Assembly (NCBI GenBank): GCA_937952135.1
Contig: CALFYL010000102.1
Location: 1 to 19,556, forward strand
DNA from: an uncultured Planctomycetia bacterium
GTDB lineage: Bacteria > Planctomycetota > UBA1135 > GCA-002686595
Direction: 5' to 3'
DNA length: 19,556 nt
Of the stretch, positions 6,528 through 14,100 are shown in pieces. The notes beneath the pieces are model-generated. The model was not told the origin of the DNA, did not search any database, and saw only the letters and a list, made by a program, of their open reading frames with translations. The stretch's first letter is position 1; every line of letters starts with the position of its first letter. A program made the translations under genes and the position numbers.

Positions 6528-7511
6528 ATGAGCGCGACGAGTCTCGAGCACGGCAGCTCGTGCCCGCGTTGCTGGGCGCTGCTCGCGCCCTGTTCCTCGC
6601 GCTGCGAGGGTTGCGGCCTGGCCTTCGTGCGCCGCGGCGGAGTGCTCGACGTGATCGGCGACACGCTGCGCGAAGCACGCGCGGCCCAGGTCGAGGCGCT
6701 CTACACGCGCCACCCGTTTCCGGGCTACGCGCCGAGCGACGACGGCCCGACGCTCCTCGACCGCTCTCGCCGAGCCCCGTTCCTCGCCGCGCTCGACCGC
6801 GCCGTCGGCCCGCAGGCGACCGTGCTCGACTGCGGCTCGGGCACCGCCCAACTGGCCGCCTTTCTGGCCCTCGCCGGCCCGCGTCGGCGCGTGATCGCCG
6901 TCGATGGCTGCCGCGCCTCGCTCGCCTGCGCGGATGCCTTCCGCGTGAAGGCGCGCATTGCGAACTTGCACCTCGTGCGCGCCGAACTCTTCGATCTTCC
7001 GCTCGCCGGGCGCCCGTTCGAGGTCGTCGTTTCGCGCGGCGTGGTCCACCACACGCCCGACCCCGCGCGCGCCATCGAGTGCGTCGCGAGACTCGTGGCG
7101 CCAGGCGGGATGCTGTTGCTCGGGTTCTACGAGAGCCTCGCGCGCCAGCTCCATGTGCTTCGCTGCCGGTTGGCGAAACTCGCTGGGCGGCCGGTCGAGG
7201 CGCTCGATCCCGTGCTTCGGCGCGCGGACCTCGACCGCGAGAAGAAGGACATCTGGATCGCGGACCAGTACCGCCATCCGCTCGAACACTTGCTGCCGCT
7301 GCCGCGGGTCGTCGCGCAGCTCGAGCAGCTCGGATTCCGCTGGGTCCGAAGCGTGCCGCCCGCCGTCGACGAGGACGGAGAGGGACTCTTCGATCCGACG
7401 CCCAAGCCTGGCGCGGCGGCGATGCTCGCGCGCCGCCTCGGATGGCTCGCGCGCGGACTCGCCGATCCCGACGCGGGGCTGGTGTTCGTGGTCGCGCAGC
7501 GCGTCAGATGA
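6528..7511 (+). CDS. Class I SAM methyltransferase with N-terminal zinc-ribbon-like segment, 327 aa
   Basis: The N-terminus carries a zinc-ribbon-like Cys pattern, CPRC (12-15) and CEGC (26-29). Then comes 'EALYTRHPFPGYAP' (57-69), a lead-in seen in many methyltransferases of glycan and natural-product clusters. The Rossmann core follows: motif I VLDCGSG (99-105), the acidic end of strand 2 at Asp126 (VIAVDG), a motif IV-like region 'VVSRGVVHHTPDP' (167-179) and 'LVAPGGMLLLGFY' (189-201). A helical C-terminal part completes the protein. It should transfer a methyl group from S-adenosylmethionine; the acceptor is unknown. The ATG at 6528 is the last start before the Cys motif, and the longer frame upstream is antisense to DUF5989. 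It converges with the carbamoyltransferase gene, overlapping it by 8 bases (7504-7511). No clear Shine-Dalgarno is visible. Confidence 0.85.
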   Translation: MSATSLEHGSSCPRCWALLAPCSSRCEGCGLAFVRRGGVLDVIGDTLREARAAQVEALYTRHPFPGYAPSDDGPTLLDRSRRAPFLAALDRAVGPQATVLDCGSGTAQLAAFLALAGPRRRVIAVDGCRASLACADAFRVKARIANLHLVRAELFDLPLAGRPFEVVVSRGVVHHTPDPARAIECVARLVAPGGMLLLGFYESLARQLHVLRCRLAKLAGRPVEALDPVLRRADLDREKKDIWIADQYRHPLEHLLPLPRVVAQLEQLGFRWVRSVPPAVDEDGEGLFDPTPKPGAAAMLARRLGWLARGLADPDAGLVFVVAQRVR

Positions 7512-9207
7512 GCGCGGCCGCCGCGAAGCAACGGCCGTCGACAACCAACGCATCGAGGGACGAGCGCCGGAAGGCGTCGACCGCGTCCGCTTGCGTGCGA
7601 ACGATCGGCTGGGAGCGCAGGTGGAAGCTCGCGGCGAGCAGGAGCGGCGCGCCGAGGGCTCGGTTCATGCGGAGCAACACCTCGTGCAGCTCCGCATCGC
7701 GCCCGCGGTCGACGAGTTGCGCCCACACGGCGCCGCTCGCCAGGACGGCCGAGGGAGCGTGGCGACGAAGCTCGTCGCGAGCTCGCGCCATTGAGCCGCC
7801 CACGTGCGCCGCTTGGCGCGCGGATGCCGGAAGCTCGATCCACTCGGCGGCCAGCTCCGCGGCGACGAGCAAACGAATCGGCAGATAACTCTCCGAACGT
7901 TGCAGCGCGCCGAGCAGCCGTTCGCGGGCCTCGAAGCCGCCTGCGGCGCCGAGGACGAGGCGCGAAGCCACGCTTTCCGGCCCGAGCTCGAGGGCCCCGC
8001 GCACCCAGGCGACCGTTTGACCCGCGCACAATCGCTCGGCGAGGTCCTCGGGCCCACTCTCGGAACCGTCGCCGGCGCCCGCGTCCGAGCTGGCCGCGGC
8101 GCCGAGCGCGAGCGTGGGATCCTGCGCGCACCGTGGCGCGCCGAGCGAGAGCGACTCTTCGAGTGCGGCGCCGGCGGCGACACCGGCTTCACCGAGCGCC
8201 GGCCCCACGAACAGCTCGCGGAACGGCCCGTCGCTCGCGAGCCGCGCCACGAGCGAGCGGTTCCGGAACACTTCTCCCGCGAGACAAGCGACGTCGCAGC
8301 CCGTGCGCTCGCGCAACGCACGCGCGAGGCCGAGAACGCGTGACTCGAGCACGCGCTGCACGCTGGCGGAGAGGTCCGCGTCGCGCGCGTCGAGCTCCGC
8401 GTCGATCCGCAGCCGGTGACCCGCCGCTCGCCGGGGGCCGTAGCTCGCGGCAAAGCGCGCCTCGAACTCGCGTTCGAACAACTGCTCCCCATCGAAGGCG
8501 AAGCGAAAGCAGCGCGGATCGATCGTGAACGCGGCGCCGTCGCCCTCGGGCGCCGTCGACGTCACTTCGCGTTCGTAGCGCGGCGAGCCCAGGTGCGCGA
8601 GCGCCTCGACGCGCTCCTCGTCGAGCCCCGGCGCGAAACCCAGGAACTGCGTGTAGGCCGACAGCCAAAGACCGAGCGAGTGCGGGAAGTGCAGCTCCTC
8701 CAGACTCGTGAGCGTCGCGCCGCTTCCGCGCGCGAGCGTCGTCGTCGCCCACTCGCCGAGGTCGTCCACGACGAGCACGGCGGCTTCGTCGTGCGGCGAG
8801 CTGTAGAACGCCAACGCGGCGTGCGCGCGGGCATGCTCGACGAAGCGCACCTTCTCGGGCGCCACGCCGAACTCCTCCGCCAAGCGCGTGCGGATCCACA
8901 GCCGGTCTCCGAGCCAGTGAAACAAGTCGCGCGAGAACGTGCGCGCAGAGCGCGGAAAGGCCTGGAGCTGAGTCGCGAGCGTGCGCTCGAACTTGCGCAG
9001 CGGTTTCTCGTGGAACACCAAGGCGTCGAGGTCGGCGGCGGCGATGGCGGCGCGGTCGAGGCAAAAGCGCGCCGCGCGGCGAGGAAGGCCGTTGTCGAGG
9101 GGCTTGCGCGTGAAACGCTCCTCCTGCGCCGCGGCGACGAGCACGCCATCGATGCACAGGGCCGCCGCGGAATCGCGGTGGAAGGCGGAGATTCCGAGCA
9201 CGCGCAT
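7504..9207 (-). CDS. Divergent NodU/TobZ-family carbamoyltransferase, 567 aa, motifs altered
   Basis: The N-terminal Kae1-like half is recognisable: 'VLGISAFHRDSAAAL' (3-17), 'AAAQEERFTR' (25-34), 'FVEHARAHAALAFYSSP' (122-138, with His125 and His129 spaced as the metal-binding pair) and 'VVDDLGEWATT' (146-156, Asp148). The family transfers carbamoyl from carbamoyl phosphate to hydroxyls via carbamoyl-adenylate. Many usual residues differ here. The 'NSGEYKVMGLAPYG' region is 'GLDEERVEALAHLG' (194-207), the 'GDAG' aspartate is Glu340, 'GPRALGNRS' is 'GPESVASRL' (409-417), the FRPFAP region is 'YLPIR' (441-445), 'HVDGSAR' is 'LASGAVW' (489-495), and 'NTSFN' is 'AASFH' (525-529). Length is normal and the frame is clean, so this is a divergent protein, not a broken gene. 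Catalysis may be lost or changed. The start overlaps the stop of the upstream ferritin-like gene (TGATG), implying translational coupling. Confidence 0.85.
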   Translation of the reverse strand: MRVLGISAFHRDSAAALCIDGVLVAAAQEERFTRKPLDNGLPRRAARFCLDRAAIAAADLDALVFHEKPLRKFERTLATQLQAFPRSARTFSRDLFHWLGDRLWIRTRLAEEFGVAPEKVRFVEHARAHAALAFYSSPHDEAAVLVVDDLGEWATTTLARGSGATLTSLEELHFPHSLGLWLSAYTQFLGFAPGLDEERVEALAHLGSPRYEREVTSTAPEGDGAAFTIDPRCFRFAFDGEQLFEREFEARFAASYGPRRAAGHRLRIDAELDARDADLSASVQRVLESRVLGLARALRERTGCDVACLAGEVFRNRSLVARLASDGPFRELFVGPALGEAGVAAGAALEESLSLGAPRCAQDPTLALGAAASSDAGAGDGSESGPEDLAERLCAGQTVAWVRGALELGPESVASRLVLGAAGGFEARERLLGALQRSESYLPIRLLVAAELAAEWIELPASARQAAHVGGSMARARDELRRHAPSAVLASGAVWAQLVDRGRDAELHEVLLRMNRALGAPLLLAASFHLRSQPIVRTQADAVDAFRRSSLDALVVDGRCFAAAALI

Positions 9208-9965
9208 CAGTACTGCCCCACGCGGCGCCCGTTCGCGCGCTGCCAGCCGACGGGCGGCGCGCGACGGCGCGCGAGGAGCCCGAAGGGTGCGATGAGCGTC
9301 CAGTACAGCGCAAACAACACGAGCTGCGAAAAGCTCGACGCCGACCGCACGCCCAGGCGCTTCCAAGCGCCGAGCCAACGACTGTCGGTGGCCGCATCCA
9401 GCGCGCGCTCCACCTCGGCGCCGCGGCCTTGCTTGCGCCACTTGTCGAGGAACGTTCCGGTGTAGGCGACGTGGTACTTTTCGTCGCGGAGGATCTCCTC
9501 GAATACGGCGCGCGTCTTCCCGTCGTGCGCGTTCATCTCGCTGTAGGCCGCGAACAGCGCCGCGGCCTTGCGCTCGGCGACGTGGAGCATCGCGACGTAC
9601 TCGAGTTCGCCGAGCTCGTCGATGAGGCCTGCGCGGAAGGCGCCATGCACGTCGATCTCGAGCCCGGCCCGCGCACCCGCCAGCTCGAAGCGCTTTTCCG
9701 GGGCGACGCCATCGGCGGCGGAAAGGTGCTCTTCCGCGGCGACTTCGAGCGCGCGCTGGCGGAACAAGCTCGCGTGCCGCGCCTCATCGCGGCTGTGGCG
9801 CTCGAGATGTTGGCGCAACTCGGGGTCGCAGACGCGTTCCGCCGCGCGTGCGAGATCCCGTCCCCCGTCCTCCTCGGTCTCCGCGAAGGAGAGCAGAGTG
9901 CGATGCTTGCGACGCGGATCCGCCCACACGCGCTGCTGCCGCAGGCGAAGGAAGAAGTAGGCCAT
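9207..9965 (-). CDS. Ferritin-like diiron protein, 252 aa
   Basis: A four-helix ferritin-like fold is suggested by two ExxH motifs on separate helices, EARH (61-64) and EKYH (162-165). Each is preceded by a helix with candidate acidic ligands (Glu29/Glu31 in 'FAETEEDGG', and Glu122 or Glu131 in 'ELEYVAMLHVAERKA'). This is the ligand set of a carboxylate-bridged diiron site, used in the superfamily for oxidation, hydroxylation, demetallation or iron storage. Residues 211-231 form a strong hydrophobic helix followed by a basic tail, so the protein may be attached to the membrane. The stop TGA shares its A with the ATG of the carbamoyltransferase gene, marking a two-gene operon. The ATG at 9965 is used; only weak ribosome-site resemblance is seen. 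The substrate is unknown. Confidence 0.8.
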   Translation of the reverse strand: MAYFFLRLRQQRVWADPRRKHRTLLSFAETEEDGGRDLARAAERVCDPELRQHLERHSRDEARHASLFRQRALEVAAEEHLSAADGVAPEKRFELAGARAGLEIDVHGAFRAGLIDELGELEYVAMLHVAERKAAALFAAYSEMNAHDGKTRAVFEEILRDEKYHVAYTGTFLDKWRKQGRGAEVERALDAATDSRWLGAWKRLGVRSASSFSQLVLFALYWTLIAPFGLLARRRAPPVGWQRANGRRVGQY

Positions 9966-9980
9966 CCGCTCGAAGACTAA

Positions 9981-10001
9981 CCGAAAGCCGCGATTTCGGC
10001 T
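9981..10001. repeat. Overlapping small inverted repeats
   Basis: Two alternative hairpins share this spot: CCGAAA (9981-9986) with TTTCGG (9994-9999), and AGCCG (9986-9990) with CGGCT (9997-10001). It lies in the 72-base gap between the two-helix protein stop and the ferritin-like start. No T-run follows on either strand, so a classical intrinsic terminator is not supported. It could be an mRNA structure ahead of the ferritin-like gene. The rest of the gap shows only a doubled GTTCGGG. Confidence 0.25.
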
Positions 10002-10037
10002 GGCTGCACGGGCGTTCGGGTTCCCGCAGGGTTCGGG

Positions 10038-10403
10038 TCAATTCATGCGCAACGATCGCGCGCCGAACCAGGCGCCAGCGAGAGCGCAGGTCGTTGCGGC
10101 GGAGAACGCGACAGCGAGCGTGCTCGAGCCCGGATCGAGCATCGGCGCCACCCAGCGTGCCGAAGCGCCACCGCTGATCGTGGCAATCGCAAGCGCGCCG
10201 AGCGCGAGCGCGCGACGGTTGGTGCGCCGCGGCACGGAAGGAGCGACGGCCTTCGACGGCGCGCTCTGCGCGGGCGCTGGGTTCACCGCTTCGAGTGGAA
10301 CCGGGATCTCTACGAAGCCGACCGATTGCAACCACTCGACGGGGTCCTCGAGGGCAGCGGTGGACGCGACGAAGTCGACGCGGGTGGAGCGATTTTCGCC
10401 CAT
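10038..10403 (-). CDS. Hypothetical protein with two C-terminal membrane helices, 121 aa
   Basis: I do not recognise a family. From the ATG at 10403, the protein has an acidic/mixed N-terminal part 'VDFVASTAALEDPVEWLQSVGFVEIPVPLEAV', an Ala/Pro/Ser-rich linker (about 42-58) with a basic patch (RRTNRR), and two hydrophobic helices (about 64-81 and 95-115), ending in a short basic tail. This resembles a small membrane protein with a cytoplasmic N-terminal segment. An in-frame GTG at 10523 would add 40 residues that look non-conserved, so the ATG is preferred, though neither has a convincing ribosome site. It is 72 bases before the ferritin-like gene on the same strand and could be in its transcript. 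It is called because its composition is more protein-like than the other frames there. Confidence 0.5.
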   Translation of the reverse strand: MGENRSTRVDFVASTAALEDPVEWLQSVGFVEIPVPLEAVNPAPAQSAPSKAVAPSVPRRTNRRALALGALAIATISGGASARWVAPMLDPGSSTLAVAFSAATTCALAGAWFGARSLRMN

Positions 10404-10547
10404 GGGAGTACGCGGAGTTCGAACCTGGGGGAGAGCTGCGATGCGCGACGCGAGGGGCGTCGATCGAGATCCGTGATCGCAAAATCCGTGGAGCAAGCTG
10501 GACCCCGCTCGCGGAGATTCCACGCCGCACGCACGGGGCGCTCCGCA

Positions 10548-10739
10548 TCAACTCGACGTTCGCGCGTTCCGTTTCCGGGCCGCTTCGCGCTCCTCGCCGA
10601 GACGCTCCTGCAGCTTGCCTGCGGCCTGCTTCTGAAGACCCTTGGCTTCTTGCAGTTTGCTGCCGACCGCCTTGCCGATGCTCTGCTGGACCTTGCCGGC
10701 CGCGTTCTTCGCGGCGCCTTTGATTCGATCGGGATGCAT
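10548..10739 (-). CDS. CsbD-like general stress protein, 63 aa
   Basis: A small, hydrophilic, Lys/Gln/Ala-rich protein with the CsbD pattern: 'DRIKGAAKNAAGKVQQSIGKAVG' at the N-terminus and a second related segment 'QKQAAGKLQERLGEEREAARKR'. CsbD family members (about 60 residues) are induced by general stress in many bacteria and have no known biochemical activity. The ATG at 10739 is preferred because 'HPDRIKG' begins the family motif directly and a Shine-Dalgarno-like AAGG lies about 9 bases upstream (near 10750). The longer reading frame adds an unconserved leader. It is divergent from the cyclic-glucan synthase gene and shares its 417-base upstream region, which may link both to envelope or osmotic stress. 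Confidence 0.82.
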   Translation of the reverse strand: MHPDRIKGAAKNAAGKVQQSIGKAVGSKLQEAKGLQKQAAGKLQERLGEEREAARKRNARTSS

Positions 10740-11156
10740 GTGTGGCGCCTTAAAAGTTCGGACAGAGGAGACTCCGTCGCTACGCGCGGAGAAGGGCCGA
10801 AATCTAGGCACGGGAGCTCGCTGCGCACATCGGGAGATTCACGGAGTTCACTCGGTGCAACCGCTGAATTGCGCGTATGCCGCAGCGCGCCGGCGCAGCG
10901 CGCGAGAATTCTCGATCTCGGTTCGCGGCGCAGGACGCGGTGAGAAGCGCCGAGCCGAGCAACTACGCACTCCCATCGATTGCTCGAGCCGGCGCGCGCC
11001 TCGTATTTATGTCTGTTTCCGGGGGCTTCGTAGGCTTTGAATGGGACCACCGCGCTCAGGTCCGATCGCAACACCGCGTCGAAGCACTCCACCCCAGCCC
11101 ATCGGCGCCGCCTGCGTACGCGTGTCCGAGCGACAGAGGAAAGCAGCACGCGAAGC
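10740..11156. other. 417-base divergent intergenic region (CsbD / glucan synthase)
   Basis: No convincing gene is present on either strand. Open frames crossing it are parts of shadows or have Arg/Ser-rich, family-less translations. It is less GC-rich than its flanks in places, notably near 10995-11040. It must hold the promoters for both divergent genes. On the plus strand the best candidate is at 10980-11009. On the minus strand only a weak TAGATT (10801-10806) was seen, without a -35 partner. Confidence 0.5.
10980..11009 (+). promoter_or_regulatory. Weak candidate promoter for the glucan synthase gene
   Basis: TTGCTC (10980-10985), an 18-base spacer and TATTTA (11004-11009) form a weak sigma70-like pair in the most AT-rich stretch of this gap. 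A leader of about 140 bases would precede the ATG at 11157. Each hexamer has only three or four consensus matches, so this is a guess from position and composition. Confidence 0.25.
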
Positions 11157-14100
11157 ATGGGATTCAGGGACTTCTTCGGGTCGAACCGCAGCGCGCCACC
11201 GACGCAGAGACGGAGCGAAGCGTCGAATCCCGAGAGCCTCGAAGCCCATGCCAAGGGCCTGGCGGCTTCTTTCACGCTCGCTCGCGACGTCTTCCTTCCG
11301 CGCCACGCGATCCTCGAGCAACTCGGGCGCGATGTGCAGGCGTTGCGCCGCGCGTACCGCGTGCTCGCCGAGGATGTTCGGCGAGGCGAAGTCGTCGATC
11401 CGGCGGCGGAGTGGCTGCTCGACAACTTCCACGTTCTCGACACCCAGGCGCGCGCCGTGCGCCGCGACCTGCCCGCGCGGTACTACCGGCGGCTGCCCAA
11501 GCTCGCACCGCGCGAGTTCGGCGGGCAGGCGCGCATCTGCGCACTCGCGCGCGAACTGATCGCCCACGGCGACGGCCGCTTCGACGCCGACCTGCTCACG
11601 CGCTTCGTGCTCGCCTTCCAGAGCGTCACACCGCTCACCCTCGGCGAGTTGTGGGCCTGGCCGACGCTGCTCAAGCTCGCGCTGATCGAGAACGTGCGCC
11701 GGCTCGCCGACGACCTGCTCCGCGGCCGCTCCGCGCGAATCGCTGCGAAGGAGGCGCTCGCTCGTTTCGACGCCGGCGACGCGCCCGAAGTGCTGCCGAC
11801 GCCGCTGCACAGCGCGTTCGTCGCGCAGCTCCGCCAGCGCACGCTGGAGCACGACCCGGCGGTGCTGGCGTGGAACGCGCGCGTCGAGGAGGCGCTGGCC
11901 GCGCTAGGCACGACCTCGGAGGCCGTGATCCGCTCCGAGTACCAGCGCGAGGCCACCGAGCAGGCTTCGATGGGCAACTCGATCTCGAGCCTGCGGCTGT
12001 GCGCGTCGCTCGACTGGAGCCGCTTCGTCGAACGCGTCAGCCAGGTCGACCACATCCTGCGCCGCGACCCGAGCGGCGATTACGCGCGCATGGATTTCGC
12101 CAGCCGCGACAGCTACCGGCACGCCGTCGAGGAGCTCGCGGCCCCGACGGGCGAGGCGCAAGTCAGCGTCAGCTTGCGGGCCATCGAGAACGCGCGCGCC
12201 GCGGCCGCGCGAACGCCGCGCGCACCGGCCGCGCACGTCGGCTACCACCTCGTCGGGCCGGGCCGCGCCGCCCTCGAGCAGGACGTCGCCGCGCGCTTCA
12301 CGCTCGCGGCGCGCGTGCAGCGCGCGGTCCGGCGCCACCCGACCAAGGCGTACCTGGGCAGCATCGCGCTTCTCACGGGCATCGTGGTGTTCGCAGCGCT
12401 CGCTTATGCGCGCTCCGTCGGCGCGAGCGAAGCCCTCGTCCTCGTGGCGTTCGCGGCGCTGCTCCCAGCGAGCGAGCTCGCGGTGCTCCTCGTCCAGCGC
12501 GCCGTCGCGGCCCTCACGCCGCCGCGCCGCCTGCCGCGCCTGGATTTCTCGAACGGCGTCCCGGCGAACGCGCGGACGATCGTCACCATCCCCACCTTGC
12601 TCGCGGACGTCGCCGATGTCGCCCGCCTGCTCGAGCACCTCGAGGTGCAGGCGCTCGCAAACCTCGACCCGCACATCCACTTCGCGATCCTCAGCGACTT
12701 CAAGGACGCGACGACGGCCGTCACCGAGAACGACGCGCCCATCCTCGACGCAGCGCGCAGCGGCATCGAGGAGCTCAACCGACGCCTGCCCTCCGATCGC
12801 TTCTATCTGTTCCACCGCGAACGCCAGTGGAACCCGAAGGAGGGCGTGTTCATGGGTTGGGAGCGCAAGCGCGGCAAGATCGAGGAGTTCAATCGCCTCG
12901 TCCGCGGCGCGACCGACACGGGCTTCACGGTGCAGATCGGGCGCCTGGAGCTGCTCCCTTCGATGCGCTTCGTGCTGACCCTGGACCGCGACACCCGGGC
13001 GCCGCGCAACGTGGCGCGCGAGCTGATCGGCATCCTCTCGCACCCGCTCCACCGCCCGGTCGTCGACCCGGCGGTCGGACGCGTGACCCAGGGCTACGGC
13101 ATCCTGCAGCCGCGCATCAGCGTCACGCACTCGAGCGCCTCGAGCTCGCGCTTCGCGCAGATCTACGCCGGCAACACGGGCATCGATCCGTACACGACCG
13201 CGGTCTCGGACACCTATCAGGACCTGTTCGACGAGGGCGTGTACACGGGGAAGGGCCTGTACGACATCGACGCGTTCCGCGCGACGGTCGAAGGGCGCGC
13301 GCCGGAGAATGCGTTGCTCTCGCACGATCTGTTCGAGGGCTTGCACGCGCGCACCGCGCTGGTGACGGATGTCGAGTTGGTCGACGACTACCCGCCGAAC
13401 CTGCTCGCGCACTCGCGCCGCGAGCACCGCTGGGTGCGCGGCGATTGGCAGATTCTCGCCTGGCTGCTGCCCGTGGCGCCCACGAGCGACGGCTTCGCGC
13501 GCAACAGGCTGCCGCCGATCAGCCGGTGGAAGATCTTCGACAACCTGCGGCGCAGCCTGATGCCACCTGCGTTGGTGGCGCTGTTCGCCGCGGCGTGGAC
13601 GTGTCTGCCGGGGGAACCGTGGGTGTGGACGCTCGGCGCGCTGGGCGTCGTCGCGTTGCCCATGCTCACCGCGCTGATGAACCTCAGCCTGCGGCCGGCG
13701 AACCCCGGCTCTTCGCGCCTCTACGTCCGCGGCGCGCTCGAGGACCTCGGGGCCGCGGGCGCCCAGGCGTTGCTGAGACTCGCGTTCCTGCCCTTCCACG
13801 CGTGGAAGATGCTGCATGCGATCGGGCTCACGCTCGTGCGGCTGGTGATCACCAAGCGCCGCTTGCTCGACTGGGAGACCGCGGCGGCGCACGTCGCGCG
13901 CTCGGGCGCACGCTCGACGCGAGGCCCGAGCCACAAGGCCCTGGGCGTGTTCTATGTCGCGATGGCGTCGAGCCCCATCGTCGCGCTCGCGCTGGGCACG
14001 GCGATCGAGGCCCTGCGACCGAGCGCCCTCGCACTCGCCGCCCCGTTTCTGGCGCTGTGGTTCGCCGCGCCAGCGCTGGCCCAACGGCTCGGCCGTTCCG

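Noticed and set aside
9208..9441. Upstream extension of the carbamoyltransferase frame
   Set aside because: It overlaps the ferritin-like gene, and the conserved 'VLGISAFHRDSAAAL' start follows directly after the ATG at 9207.
10045..10476. 143-codon plus-strand frame opposite the small membrane protein
   Set aside because: Ala/Arg/Ser-rich with no hydrophobic pattern. The minus strand gives two clean membrane helices and a mixed soluble segment, so it is preferred, though with modest confidence.
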